From NCBI GenBank assembly GCA_021234155.1, contig JAJEKV010000100.1:2022116-2086115 (forward strand): DNA of 64,000 nucleotides. The letters are read 5' to 3'. Below the pieces are notes generated by a model that saw only the letters and a list, made by a program, of their open reading frames with translations, was not told the DNA's origin and searched no databases. Shown piece by piece: positions 37,331-50,662 of this stretch (the stretch's first letter is position 1; the number at the start of each line of letters is the position of its first letter). Origin of the DNA: Isoetes taiwanensis (Eukaryota > Streptophyta > Lycopodiopsida > Isoetales > Isoetaceae). Made by a program: the position numbers and the translations under genes.

Positions 37331-37748
37331 TGCCACAAATGGTGATATGCTTAGCCGAAGGAACTCAAGTTCCAGCAACTTCTTCCATTGCCTCTTGAGT
37401 TCTATTATCTGGCTTTGCATCTGGTACAAAAGTAATTCTGTATTTAATTTTTCTGATTCTCATCTGAAAAGATATCATAAAGCTCTTTAATTAGATCACA
37501 ATTGCCTTAGATAACTGATTGAAACTAAGGTCTTCCTTTATATACTTGCAATCGGGGTCGACAGCTTACAGCTTACGATATATGTGACCTCATCTCTTTT
37601 AATGTACTTACCTAGCTTTTTGGGTGACATCATGCATTGCATGACTGAAATGACTTCCTTAACTTTAATTGTAAGGTGCTTGCCATTTGGTACTAGGATG
37701 GACATTTCTTGCTCACGGCAATCAATTATTCTCTTAGCTGGGTTTTAA

Positions 37749-38009
37749 TTATTGCATGTGTACTATGAGGTCATACTTGTCACTGATAACTTTGGCGCCG
37801 ATGCTTAACTTTGCTCCGCTTAAGGTGATGTCAAAGTTGACTTTTGTTCCTTTGGTGCTGCGAATTGTTCCATCTTGCCATACTTTCTGGTATAGACTTA
37901 GACTTAGGAGTCTTACCATTAGAGATATTTGCCATCTAGGAGATGCAAAGTTATGAGTTAATGAATTATTTATATGAGTTTTTGCCATCAAGACATTTCC
38001 TTTGGTCAC
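37749..38009 (-). pseudogene. Gypsy gag-pol junction / protease-side remnant
   Basis: An open minus frame of about 86 codons, with a near-identical copy at 24312-24587 in the truncated internal domain. By position, between gag-like sequence and RT, it should be the capsid-protease region. The protease D-T/S-G motif was not found, so the assignment is positional. Confidence 0.45.
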
Positions 38010-39377
38010 AAAAGTCTATGCAATCAAATAATTGTTCTCATTTTAGATCTAATCTAGACTCTAGGAATTACACCTATTACCCTCTAGAAATAGTCCCACC
38101 TTTGAGTTGATGCCATCTAAGAAGTTGGCCGGACTTGTTAGATTGCTTCTCTTCCTTGTGTCGGATTATTCCTTATGTTGTGGAGGTACACATGTTATAC
38201 ATGGTCAACAATTATCCTAGTAGTGAATCCTGCTTAGCGAGGTGATCAAGCTCACGAAGAGGTTTCAATATGTTGGATATCCGCCAACAAATGTATATGA
38301 CTTTAGTTACTTGATATGTTTTTCTTCCCAATCCTTGAAGCTTTGCTCAATTCTTGGGTCCATCCTTTTAAATAAATAAATAAAAACAAAATCCAAGCGA
38401 AATTGATTCCCCATCCCATCACGGATGTTATCATCCATCTAATACATTCAACTATCTAACCATAGAAACCTGGGCTTGCTAAAAGCTCGTGTATTCATCA
38501 TTCATTGGCATAGCAAGGCGATGTTGCCCTCAAGTTGTTGAAGAATTTGACCTCGTTGGAGTTGTTGCATAATCCTTCATAGACCTTTGTCTTTTTGTTG
38601 AATATCTTCTATTTGTGCTCCCCTAGATGTCGATGTTGACTTTCCTCATTAGGGATAGGGTAATGGACTTGATGACGTGGTTGATGATGTAAGATCTTTA
38701 TGTCGCTTCCCAAAGGCTTGGAGGTCATGTTATCCACTCTATAGAATGTTCCATATTGAATCATCATGTCTTGGAGGTTAGAAGATTTGAGGATGATTCT
38801 TCTAACTCCTTGTTCAATCCTATTGTGTTGACTCTATCGATCTCCTTCATGTCTGCTCTTGAGCTTGGCAGTCCCATGTTGCTGATATAAGAGTGATGAT
38901 AATGTTGTGTGTTTCACCACTTCGAATTGTTCAACCTCTCATCCTTCTTAAGAGTTAAGCTTATTCACATCCATGTGCAAGATCTCTAACCTTGCAGTAA
39001 TCAATTATTACTATTGTGCCTCGTTTTATTGTTGATGGACCTCTAATCTCTAAGGCTAGGAGGTCATCGTGATCTTTCTACAAGGAAATGGTGCTATCAA
39101 GGTTGATGTAGCTACCACGGAGAATTGGAGCTCACGATGACGAAATTGGTTGCAGTTTGGCCATACCCTTATTCTTGAGCAATCTGGCCTCAATGATGTG
39201 CAATTCATCCTTTGCCAAAGCTTCTCTGTTTGAAGTCTAGATCTAATATTGCCATGAGCCTGTATGTCTAAGATGGTTGTTCTCCATAGGAGGTGTGCTC
39301 GGTATCCTCTCTTAGAAAAACCTGATGTAAATAATCGATGAAGTCATTTATTTTTCAGTCATTTATTTGTTGGCCTG

Positions 39378-41807
39378 TCATTGTGGAGTCCTTTCTCGGG
39401 GCCGTATGGCACTTGGAGAATATTCTTGGCTAGAAGATGTTCCTCCCCTACTATGATCAACAGTGTAAGTGCATTGGTGCTCATCGGCTGTTGAGTAGCC
39501 CTTCTTGGCACTCATGTGTTTGTCCTTGATGTCTAGTTGTCCTTTCTGCAGTCTTCTGTTCATTAGTTGAGCTTGGCTCTCTTGTTTACCGTGTTGATCG
39601 TTGACCCGATGAAGTTTCCTTCATAAGGTGTCCTTTGCTTTCGAATTCCTTGATGTGGTCGAGCTACTCTCATATTGAAAGGGTCAAGGGTCTAGAACGA
39701 AGGTCCGCCTGGTCTATTTGACCGGCCAAATGTGCATAACATACGACAAATGTCTATGTCTACTGACTCTAGAGTTGCTATATGCGAGTATTCTACCTGC
39801 TGAGATGGGCTGGTAACAAGACTCCATGTCTCTGGGTAGACTCGGTGTACTGGGCTAGAATGCATTGATAGAATGGTTTCTATATAATTATCTATGAAAT
39901 CAAAGGTATGGCTGAAGACACTTGATAATGTTGCATCTATAACATGTGTATGTCGTAGCAACAATTGCTAAGCCCTTGGCAACTAGGGGAGTGCTAAGAA
40001 AAAGTCTCAGAGATAAGGCTACTGTGTAGACAATGACATGCTTGACAAGCTAAGTGAGGACACAAAATGGGATCTATATCTGACTTAAGGAAAATTATGG
40101 TTTCGGTCTCAATCCTAAGGGTCTTGGTTATAAATATTTTCTAACATCTTTAAACTTAAGTATGAATAAAGACAAACGATGCCCGCCCTCTGTGGTTGGC
40201 ACGGGGGGGTTTGGGGGGGTTCATCCCTATGGGTGGGAGGTTAGTAGCAGGAATCCTTTTAAGATGAGGTTGAAATGGCTTGGATTGGGATAGTAGAGCT
40301 TAACATACTAGGTGGGTAATTTATCCCAACTTCTTTTGAAAGTCTAGGTGCTACATCAGGCCCATGGTGCGCCCTTTGTGCATACGACACTTTGGCTCAT
40401 GCCTCTGGCGTGAGATGAGTCGCCTCCCCCATGGGCAACCTAGTTGACTTTCTTGATATGGGGTTGAAAAGCTCAGTTGATTCCATTATGGGGTGGAGTA
40501 GTTGACTCGACTCATATAGGATTGGAAAACAATGGGATTGGAAAATATAGTTGACTCCATTATGGGATGGAGTAGTTGACTCGACTCATATGGGGTTGGA
40601 AAACATAGTAGGGTAGTTGACTCGACTCGTATGGGGTTGGAAAATATAGTTGGCTCCATTATGGGGTAGAGTAGTTGACTCGACTCACAGGGTAGAAAAC
40701 CGATGCACTGGTAGCAAACCCATACATTGACTAATGAGGTAGAAAACCTATGCAAAGCATATAACACTCATGGAGTAGAAAACCTATGCACTGGTAGCAA
40801 ACCCATATATTCACTCATGAGGCAGAAAACCTATGCACAGCATATAACACTCATGGGCTAGCAAACCCATACATTGGACTTATGCACAACATATAGCTAG
40901 CAAACGCATGAGTTGGGCTTGTGTCAACATCGGACAAGGGCAACTCACATTAGCAAACCCATGCATAAAAATCTCAAAACTACCATAAATAGCATAACCT
41001 ACCATAAGCCACAATGTACAATTACTAGCCCTAATTTTGCATGAACTAACATTATGGGAGCTAGATAGCACTTAAATGTTGAATTTATAACTTATAATTA
41101 GCATGGTTTATAGAATACTAAATTCTATTTTGCGTGATATCCCCTGCTCGTCGGAATCACCTTATCATCGGCCTTGTACTTTTGACTATCTTTTGAATGG
41201 CGCTTCTCTAAATCGAGAGGTTTGTGCACTGCTAGAAATGCCCAATTTCTTGAAGAAGTCAGTTGTGCTTCGTGTTTGGGCCGTGGCGGACTCTCTTTGG
41301 CTTCAAGTCGAGAAGGTGGCTTGTCAAGGCTACATCTTGATCTACTGCTTTTGATGAACTTGGGAAATTTCTGCTTATAGCGTTATGAATTGTAAACTGT
41401 CCATCACTGCAAGTATTCCTCATATACTTCCTTCTTCTCCTGCCCGATATCATGCTTCAACTTGAAGGGGTTCTTCCCTGTCACATAAATCTTCGTCGAT
41501 TTATACGTCTTTGGCCATACTAGGATTGGTAGCCTTGCCGCTTGTTTTTCGGCCTCCTCCTCATGTTGGGGTACTTTTTACTCTGGCTCTTGTATTATCG
41601 CCCTCGTTAGCCGATCGTCCCGCCGTTTTGTGCACTTTTCCAGGTCCTCCTCCCCTTCTCTTACCTCCTATCCTTTGGTGTGCTTGTTCCTCTACCTCCT
41701 TGGTTTGCTCTCCCTGTTAGCTCCTCTTGGGCCACTTCTTCTTGTGAAGATGCCGACTCCCATTCCCCTGAGGAACTTCCCCAAGCATTGAGGTTTTGGT
41801 CCACCAT
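39378..41807 (-). pseudogene. Gypsy gag-like region
   Basis: Minus frames at 39378-39563 and 39692-39964 are kept in copy 1 (25951-26136 and 26265-26537). A plausible gag start at 41807 opens VDQNLNAWGSSSGEWESASS and stops after about 48 codons. No CCHC zinc knuckle was recognised. The label rests on position between the primer site and pol. The segment also contains the minisatellite at 40460-40900 and an extra GC-rich piece at about 40165-40455 absent from copy 1. Confidence 0.4.
40460..40900. repeat. Minisatellite in gypsy internal domain (copy 2)
   Basis: The same two unit families as at 26780-27110 but with more units: tagttgactccattatgggg / agttgactcgactcatat and gcaaacccatacattgacta / agaaaacctatgca. 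Unit number differs between copies, showing change after duplication. Confidence 0.75.
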
Positions 41808-42427
41808 GGTGTCGAGGGGTTGTTGGGTAAATTCGAGCTACTAGAGTCTGGGTCCCATTTGTGTCACTTTCGAGTGAAACTTGCTTTATTGTGCACTCCC
41901 GACGCCTAGAAAATTTCCTTAGAATTCACTTACAATAGGAAAGGGCTCGAGGATAGAATCTTGAAAGATCTAAGGATTGGGGGTACTTTTCAAGAGATTT
42001 TTAGCGGTCATCCCTTTTTTTTTTTTTTAAGTGTGAATATATTATAAGTAAGGGTTATTAATTAAAGTACTTTTTCTAATTACTTAACTATCTTTCAAAA
42101 TTTTCCTATTTAGTTTGGGCCAAATATTGGTGATCGCACCATTTTCTTTGCAAGCTTCCTATTGAGCGACTTTTCGTTCAATTTCCACTTGTAAAATGAG
42201 CCTCATGAACAACTTTGAGCTCAAATTTACTAGAAAGTTTGTTTTGACTCTCTATTCAAAATTAGTTTATCCTAACAACAAGATTTGACTTGCTAATGAC
42301 ATTCTAACGATGGAAGAAAAAAAATTCTCCCAATTTTCGAGGTTCATATTGGGGTTTTACCCCCAAATTTTCTAGTTAGCTACTTAGGAAAATGGCCAGT
42401 GCTTGATCTTGGTCAACCAAGATCATT

Positions 42428-42439
42428 GCTCTGATACCA
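42428..42439 (-). other. Primer-binding site, initiator Met-tRNA (gypsy copy 2)
   Basis: TGGTATCAGAGC on the minus strand, one base after the LTR end at 42441. Identical to the site of copy 1. Confidence 0.9.
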
Positions 42440-42440
42440 T

Positions 42441-45011
42441 TGTGGCGCTCCTTGCGCTCAGTGTTGTCAGGTACGTTTAGTACGGTACGGGTATTATACG
42501 TACTTAACATATTAATACCGTATGCATACCTCTCATTTAAAAAGTACTTTAAATATGTTTTTTGGAATTATAAAATACTTATTAAATACGTAAAATACGT
42601 ACTTTACGTACAGTACATTAAGTACTTCTTTTAATTTCTTAGAACTATTATTCTTTATATGCAGTTGAAATAGTTGCAATAACAACTAGAAGAACTTCAA
42701 GTTTTAAATAATGAAGCAGAATAAATTACTCTAGAAAATTAAGTATTTCTCAAAGTTTTCAATCCAAAATATATCTATTTAAGAGTTATATAATCTAGTT
42801 TGCAATCTACACCTACAGAAAAAAACGTTTAAGCAATTGTTGCTCATTTATTGCATTCGAAGCTATTAACCGCCACTGACCTCCGCATTTCTTTCCTGGC
42901 ATGAATGCAAACCAAAATATTAAGGAGAAGGTCTGCCTCCTGCCATGACAAAACACGGAGAAAAGTGGGTCTGCATCTCCATCTCCATTCCGATTCGGCG
43001 GCTATGGTAAGAAGAAAGAGGGGGAAAACACAGAGGTTTTAAGTTTTTATTTGCAAAAAGATTGTTTTTTTTTTTCTTCTAAACTACAATTCCATAATTT
43101 CCCTAATGTCTAAAGTCTCCTAATGTGTTTTTTACTCCTATTCTATAATATATAATAATGTATTTTTCCTAATGTATAATTTTACCAATTCTATTGGTCT
43201 AATGTCATTTGGACGCTTTTTTTTTATATAAAGTGCGTATCATACGTACTGTATGTATTAATACGTTAAGTACTATATTAATAAAACAAGAGCTCAATTT
43301 GACCTGTCAACTTATAGGTATAGTACGTATAGTACTGTGGGGAAAGTATGGGACGTACGTAAACATAAAATACGGGTACGTAAACAACACTGCTTGCGCT
43401 ATATACGGCAGCCCGCGGTATACAATGAAGGACCTTCCCCATCCAACGGCTACACGTCGTATGGGCCCTCTGCCTAACTTGTGTCTAGGGTGACCAGACT
43501 ATCGAGTAGAGAACACAGAGGTGTCATTCCGTCCCGTCCTCTAGGGGTCCCTATATCAACGGAAGCAAAACATATAAACATAAGCACTAGCAATAACATA
43601 ACAACAATAAACTACCCCATAGAATAGTGGTAATCCATCCATCCATATCATCGAATATAACAATACAACAAGTGCATCATATACATCAATAGAGGCTCCT
43701 ACCAGGGCTCATACTCAAGGGGGAGTCGACTGACGGCTGGGGGCCTCCAGATAGAACAGATCGAGTTATGGCAATGACTTGGGCTGGCAATAGACAATGG
43801 CTAGGATTGACCACTCCATCCGCCCCTCCTGTGCATACTTTGCAGACAGGCTAAATCAGGCTCTGTCGTGACTGTAACCTGCCGGAGACGTAATCCCATG
43901 GTATCACCCAATGAGACTACTCCGGGTTGCATCTCCCCAGTCCGATGAGGTAGGAAGGGTTGCATCTCCCCTTTCCAGAGTGCAGTGGCTCCATGGGCGG
44001 CCAGAGGATCGTGGCGACACACATCCGTACCCGACTGAACTCCCCAAAACAAGAGCCAAGCCGACACTTGCAACTCTTGAGAGTCAGGGTGACACCATTG
44101 ACCCAGGAAGTGTCGGACCCATACTCGGCCCACAGGAAGTGACCGACTATGAGTCTAGCCCGCTATGGGACCCCAGTAGCCACGCTCAGCAGGGTCCTCC
44201 CTCCATTTTGCCACTGACCCCGTTGTGTGGTGCTCAGTCACTCCATAGCCTCCATAGCCAGGTGGGCTCTATGCACAGGCTGCATAATAATGGGAACTAA
44301 TGGGTCTAAACTAGGAGCATCATCTAAATAATGGCTACTAGGTCTCTACCCCCCTTCCCAATACACAAGAGGTGCAAACATAAGATCAACCATCGTCATA
44401 TACCAACATAACATGATAAATAACAAGAATAACAACTGATCCTAATCACATACATCTAACTTATAGTTAGGGTTCATTGATTATGGTTCATGCTCAGAAC
44501 TGTAGGTTCTAGAATGGCTCTACTAGGACACAATATGCAACTCCCTAGAGTCTACTCGAAGTACCTGCTCTTGACGAGTTGTTGCCGGCTCCCTGGTTCT
44601 CCATCTCTAGCAGGTGGTTCGAGTAGATGACCCTCCTCTGCTACGCTCGCGCTTTCGGACTGCTACTGCAATCTTGGCTGTCGAAGACTATCCTCGAATC
44701 AGAGCAATGGGCACGAATTGGTGGATCGGAAGTTGGTGGAGCCAAAAGTGGTCTAGGTTTAGGGTTTGGCCTTTTATGTGTTAGGGTTCACATGAGGGCC
44801 ACTTGGCTCCAATAGGGCGCATCCATGTGGCGGGTCGCCTATAGAGTGAAGCCACGTGGAAATGGGTCACCTCCTAAGGTTGGCTAAGTTATGTAAATAA
44901 CTTGGCCATGCCCCTACACTTGGTGCATACAAGTCTACTAATGTAGATTTGTATAGTGACGTGGGCCTAGGATATACGTATTTATATCGTATATTCTAGG
45001 GGAACGTCACA
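42441..45011 (-). mobile_element. Gypsy 5' LTR, interrupted by a hAT element
   Basis: The minus strand starts TGTGACG at 45011 and ends at 42441 (CGCCACA, one change from the other LTR). Removing the hAT insert (42459-43392) and its target duplication leaves about 1.63 kb, in line with the 1583-bp LTR at 32584-34166. A few small indels separate the two, for example an extra agggccactt-like stretch near 44795. Confidence 0.88.
42459..43392. mobile_element. Non-autonomous hAT element, 934 bp
   Basis: The ends are cagtgttgt (42459-42467) and acaacactg (43384-43392), a perfect 9-bp inverted repeat of hAT type, followed by imperfect pairing of tacgta-rich stretches. The direct repeat cttgcgct lies on both sides (42451-42458 and 43393-43400), and the sister LTR has a single cttgcgct (32594-32601) with no insert. 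The interior is AT-rich, non-coding and full of gtacgta motifs. No transposase. Confidence 0.95.
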
Positions 45012-46173
45012 TAAACCATCATGCTCGTGGGATTAAATCATGTTATCTGCTGTCTTGCCAGCACAAAAAAAGCATCCAGATGCAGTGATATATAGAATGC
45101 CTGATGCAGCCTTTGTGATCTAAAAGAATAAAGAAACGTAAAGAAAGAGGATATAGGACGTCCTTACATGAATATTCAGTGATCATGTGGAATAGCATAT
45201 GTCCTGAGAATGGCGCTGCCTGCATTGTGATAAATTAAATTGTAGACATATAAAAGGATTGAACCCAAATGCTTTTGGATATTGGAAGCACTTATATGCC
45301 ACAGATATGCCTACTGTCGATAGAATGTATTGTCTAGAACAACAAAAGTAGCACAGTTTGCAGCACAAACATGGTCACTAAATTCAATTCCAACTTCCTT
45401 ACAAGTGAGCTCAATTTCCAATTTGTATCACAGCCAACCTTGGGACAACTTCCTTGCTGTCATGCATTGCACATACTTCTTTGGCAATATTTAGCTCAAT
45501 TTCTTGAACTATCGTCCCTCCATTGATCTTAAATGCAGTGCCATCCCCGTTAATATGTTAAACTCCATTATGAAATGCACATTTCTGTACATAAAATAAA
45601 ATAAGCATTGCACCTACGCTAGACAAAATAGAGATGAAATGCAAGTACATGCAAACTCACCATGCGTTGAGAAGCTATGTTGTCCCTTCCAACCAACACT
45701 TGTTGGAAGGAAATACAGTCGCTTATTGTATTTTAGCATCCTATATTAGCTGCCCACCTCTAGCATCATTGTGCTTCTGAATTAAGAGGCAACAACTTGA
45801 GCTTGGACTCTCTGATTACTTGCTAAATCACATCAAAGTCCATAGCAACCATAGCCGGACTTGCTAAGATTTTTGTTGATGCTAAAATTTCAAGAAAGGT
45901 AACATTGCTTTATTCAAACATCCTCCGCTAGATCACTCTAGTTCGTTGTGCTTTGTGAAGCAACGGCTCCACAAAAGCAATAGGGAATAGTGATGCTAGA
46001 AGAAACCCAACTAAAATTTGGACCCCGAGTTGACGTAATCCCCCGCCTTCACTATAGCGGTGCCATATCCATAGCCATCTTGAAGCCATTTTGTCCTCTA
46101 CAAAACTTTCGAGCTTCAAGCTAGAGATTTTGATGTCGGAGCGAACAAACAAGGATAGATGGAAAGGCATCAC
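45012..46173. other. Flank of the gypsy array, mostly non-coding
   Basis: AT-rich DNA. A minus frame at 45928-46173 (81 codons) contains SRWLWIWHRYSEGGGLRQLG followed by a hydrophobic stretch long enough for one membrane span. It could be a real exon, but I know no matching family. Nothing else is supported. Confidence 0.3.
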
Positions 46174-46885
46174 GAAGAATATAATATAGGATAAGAATTA
46201 GTAGTAGCAATATAAGGGAAAACTACCAAAATGCCCCTATGAGTTTATGTAATTACCAATGAGTTTGTGTAATTACAAAAATACCCTTATGAGTTTTAAA
46301 ATTACCAAAATGCCCTTGTGTATAGTAGGTGTGTAGGGGCATTTTGGTAATCATAAGAGCATTTTGGTAATTACACAAACTCATAGGGGTATTTTGGTAG
46401 TTTTCCCTTACCAAAATGCCTCTGACTCAAATAAATATACAAATAAATCACCAATTTGCCCCTAGACACCAAACTTAATTACTAAAATACCCCTACACAC
46501 CAAACTTAATTACCAAAATGGTATTACATACCAATTTTGATCAATCTACACCAAATTTAATTACCAAAATGCCTTATACATCAAATTTAATTACCAAAAT
46601 ACCCTATCTGACCTTGTTGTGACACTTTACAAGGAGCGGTGTTTCTTGTGGTTTTAACGCACGATGATGTTATTGGAGGCGTGTCACCACCAGCCACATG
46701 CAGACATCTTGGACGTCCAAAACCTAAACACATGCGCACAGGAGAAGATGTAGAGAAGAGGAATATCTTTATGGAAGGTGTAATGGAAGAGACACAATGC
46801 ATGCAGTTGTAGGGCTCCAATTCGGTGATGGTTGTGAATTTTGTAATTTCTTTGTTGAATCAGGATACCGGCGCTACCGTCTTCA

Positions 46886-47290
46886 ATGAGTGCACCGGAA
46901 ACGAGGACACGGAGGAATTGCGTGTTACTACTAGACGACCTTTGGCCCCCGGTCTCCCATGTGCAAAGGCGCATTGTGCACAACAGATACCCTGGTGGGT
47001 GCGAAAGCGGCGATGGCACCCTCTCTTTGTGGCGGCTTTTACTACTTCCCACATGCCGAGAGCAACTTTTACCACACGCACGGATGTGGATTGGCAGGGA
47101 GCCCTATGTCGATCTATATGATGACATACGCCAGATTGAACAATTGGGCAAGGTCATGTTGCTTGGAGACTTCAATGCGCCGCATGAGGGCCGAGCAGAT
47201 CCCAAAAATTCGCACCTCTAGTCGAGGATGTGTTGCAAATGGATCCCGCAGAGATGGTTTGGCCAGGGCGCCGATGACGCCAGTGTGACA
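46886..47290 (+). pseudogene. LINE endonuclease fragment
   Basis: Pieces in shifting frames read FPHAESNFYHTHG, VDLYDDIRQIEQLGKVMLLG and DFNAPHEGR. LLGDFNA is the hallmark of the APE-type endonuclease of non-LTR elements, which nicks the target. The N-terminal catalytic residues are missing. Confidence 0.75.
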
Positions 47291-48139
47291 CCGGTATGGC
47301 GGCAGTGCTGTGGTCGGGCAAGATCTTTGACCTGGTCATTTGCAATGGGGCACACGGGTACCGCCCCTCCGCCGCTTCACTTGTAGTGACGGGAGAACTG
47401 TGGGGCGGCACCGGTGTGGTGGATTACGTGCTACTTGACGAGCAATGCCTACACTTGATCACTCGCTTGATTGTCGGACAGTGGCGGGACGAGGAAGTAG
47501 ACCACCATCAGCCCCGTTTTGCAGATAGATTGGCGAGCCAACCGAAAGCACCCATTGCCCCAACACCCCATGTACCACCGGTTTGCGCCTCGGACTATGA
47601 TCATGCGGCGGTCTATGCGAGGATGCTTGAGCATGAGTGCCGGAGATCTTGCAACTCCCCACACTTCAACAACAGACGGCCCGGTGAACCCGGCTCCTTC
47701 GAGGAGGGGGGGACAGATGCTTTGGGAGAGGCAGCTCTCGGCGATCCACGGGGGCTGCAATCACCTTCCCCGCGCAATCACCGGGTTCGATGGCTAATGT
47801 CGGGGAGTTGAAACGATGGCTCGCCAAGTCCGGACCCCACCATTCACCGGGAAGCCGTCCGGCCCCACACCTCCTTCCTCAAGACCAAGAAAGCGGTACC
47901 TTTGCGAGCACCAGCAAATGATGTTTGGTCTTCTAGATCCCCACCCTAGGGCCTTCGAGAAAAGTCTTGAGTAAGCCTTCGCATGACCGGGAAATATTAC
48001 CCCGGAACAATGGGTGAGATACTGCGCAGCGTTTGTGATGACCCAATGGGAAGCCGCACCGCATTACCTCATGACAAAGGCCTAGCACCGGTCCACACCG
48101 AAGGGGATGTCATAATGGGCACAAGAACGCCTCGCCGAA

Positions 48140-49970
48140 GGCGCGATTTGGATGGTATGCGTGCAGAGTTTCTCAAGTGGGCGGGCCCCCAATGGTGGTT
48201 CTCAAGACTCTTCAAGGGCATTGCAAGAAGGCTTCCCCCGCATTGGACTACCGGTAGAGTTGTGCCCATATACAAAGCGAGGGGGACCCCACGGCCCGAC
48301 CAACTATCGCACCATTATGGTCGGTTCGTCTTTGCCAAGTTGCTTGCGGGATTCTTGAGCGGGCGATTGACACTTTGGGCGAGGATGGAGAAGTGCGGGC
48401 TCTCACCTTGAGGGGCTTCGCCCAGGCATTCTACTATTGACCATATCTTCCTCTGCGAACACTCATAGAGGATAGCCGAATCTGTCTTGTTGCTTTGTGG
48501 ATTTCGCAAAGGCTTTTGACCTGGTGCCTCGGGATAAGTTGTGGGATAGATTGAGACGACTAGGGACCCCGTCGACTTGCGGGGAATGCTATATCTGCAC
48601 TATCTGAGGCTTGCTCCTGGTCGTCTCACCTGCGTGTGGGAGCCCGTTGTTAGTAGCATTGGGGTGCGCCCGGGGCTGCCCTCTATCCCCGACACTCTTG
48701 GCCTTGTACATTGACCAGCTAGAAGAATGGCTAGCCGAAAGCACGGGGAGGCGCCGATTGATGCACCACATGATCCGCAACTCATATATGCCGATGATGT
48801 TGACCTGCCGCGATATACCCCAGAGGACATGCAACGCCACCGATGCTTTGGACACTTTCTCGCCAATTTCGACATGAGAGTTAACTTGGCCAAGACAAGG
48901 GTGCCTTTGGTCCCATCATCCCGGCATCCACGCCTTTCCCTCATTCACTTACTGTAAGTGTGTAGTGGAGGTGGCTCAGTCTTATAAGTATTTGGGCATT
49001 GAGTTTTCTACTACCACACACCGGGATGCATCCATCGTTACGGGTCATTTGCAGGCCGGAAAGCCCCAGTATGCAATGCAAAACAACAAATACAAGGCAG
49101 AGCCAGATGCATGGGGTCACCTGTGCACACTTGTTCGTGGCCTTGGTTAAACCGGTCCTCCTCTATGGGGCGAAGTGTGGGGCCCGGTGATATCCCTCAC
49201 CACTTGGAACGATCTAGAGCAGTGCACGTAAGGCCTTCTTGGCCGGGCACCGGGAGTGAAATCCACGGTCCCATATCGATCTTGCTCCAGAGAGGCTTCC
49301 TTCCATTACAGAGGGCTGCTACTGAACGCCACATTATTTACTTCGAAGGTGGTGGCTATGGATGAAGCCCGGCTGCCCAACCTTGCTTTTGGCGGTGGCG
49401 ATGGGCCCGCGGCGACTCAAAGCTTCGCTGGAAAGACAAGCAAGCCCGGTGGTTCTCGCTATGGAATGTGCAGCACACGATGTGGACCCAGTGCATACAC
49501 CGGAAGGAACGACCGCCTTTGAAGCAATATTTGGATGCTTGCTTCATGGCCAAGCTTTGGGATGCAGAGGCCCTGTCACATGTCAAGGTGGCAAATTATC
49601 ATGACGGGTTAATCCCATGCTCACGAGGGGCCCACACCACTACCGTGCACCCATCTACCCATGAAAAGCCGCCAGGTGATTGCTTCCATTCTTGACAGTG
49701 CACACCACCTCCGCATTGAGACATGGAGATGGATTCGAGCAGCGTGAGGAGGACAGAGTCCCGCCAATGCCGCCAACAGGCCATTGAGGATGAAAGTCAC
49801 GCCCTCCGGGGCTGTCCGTGTCTGAGCATATCGGGGCTCCGGTATGTTTCGGTTAGTTGTGCCCCATCGCCTTGCATGAGCTACCGAAATAACGGCCTGA
49901 GGGCTTGTTGGGATCGTACCTCCGTGAGGTAATGGATCTGCGGACTCGGTTATGCCCCCGTCCGACATTA
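48140..49970 (+). pseudogene. LINE reverse transcriptase and C-terminal region
   Basis: In order across several frames: DLDGMRAEFLKWA (about 48149), RVVPIYKARGTP (about 48258), FVDFAKAFDLVPRDKLWDRL (about 48497), GCPLSPTLLALYIDQLEEWL (about 48675), ADDVDLPRYTPEDMQRH with the catalytic Asp-Asp box (about 48789), VAQSYKYLGIEF (about 48974), then VKPVLLYGAK and a CRQ-x-IEDE-x-HALRGCP block (about 49770-49820). The frames are broken by small indels. The gene would copy its own RNA at the nicked target. Confidence 0.82.
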
Positions 49971-50662
49971 ACCTCACCGCACTTGTGATTATGTATATAA
50001 GCGTGCAAAGATGTCAAAGATCCTTATTGCTACTAAGGTTTTTCCTAAAACCCTTCGGGGAAGGGTTTTTAATCCCGGTAGTAATCGCTCTTTGCTCTCT
50101 CTTTGTACTTGGGTCCCATAGGCCGGTTGGTCTCCGTGGATCGATAAAATCATATTCTATTCTATTCTATTCTTGAGGCATTTAGTATAGATTGAGTAGA
50201 ATAAGTATGTAAGGGCATTTTGGTTAAGTTTGGTATGTAGGGGGTATTTTGGTAATTAAGTTTGGTGTGTAGGGGAAAATTGGTAATTTGTTTGTATATT
50301 TATTTTATACAGTGTATTTATTTGAGCGAGGGGCATTTTGATAATTTTGGAACTGATAAAGGCATTTATTTTGGTAGTTTTTTCTGATTGTATTGGCATC
50401 TTGTTTTACTGATGATTGGGTCAACACCTTGTTTTACTCCAATTCCCAGGTCTTGGAGTTGACTAAAGTAAGGGGTCGTCTTCCAGAAACCTCCATGAAA
50501 GCTGCTTTAAGAAGTTTGGAGGAAGTATGGTATTCTAGGCGCGTCCCTGTAATTTGTTTTTTAACTATTCTCCGCGTTCCTCTGCCAAATATATATCCGC
50601 AAAACACAAGCATCCAATCAATCCCAGCATTTTTTTGATCGCAAATTGTCGGAATCGAGTCC

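Larger units (their letters stand above)
34180..42440 (-). mobile_element. Gypsy internal domain, copy 2, full length but degenerate
   Basis: Flanked by two LTRs, with primer site and polypurine tract in the right places. The order on the minus strand is gag-like, protease-side sequence, RT/RNase H, then integrase, which defines Ty3/gypsy rather than copia. Every frame is interrupted, so the element is non-autonomous now. Confidence 0.88.
46861..50171 (+). mobile_element. Non-LTR retrotransposon with TATTC-repeat tail (RTE-like)
   Basis: It carries an endonuclease fragment, RT and a C-terminal cysteine-histidine region, then ends in attctattctattctattc rather than poly(A). L1 elements end in poly(A), so the tail and RT blocks suggest a different clade, RTE-like or related. 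The clade call is tentative. GC content is well above the surrounding AT-rich DNA. Numerous frameshifts. Against the empty site in copy 3 (tttgttgaatttaaacttct), about nine target bases are lost and the tail overlaps the target's own ttctattc. Confidence 0.8.
46214..50385. mobile_element. Foldback element, copy 2, split by a LINE
   Basis: The same inverted-repeat design as copy 1, with left arm 46214-46610 and right arm 50190-50385. An extra hairpin unit (46214-46409), aagggaaaactacc...ggtagttttccctt, is nested in the left arm. The unique middle is interrupted after tttgttgaat (46860) by a LINE and resumes at tattcttgaggcattt (50172). Confidence 0.7.
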
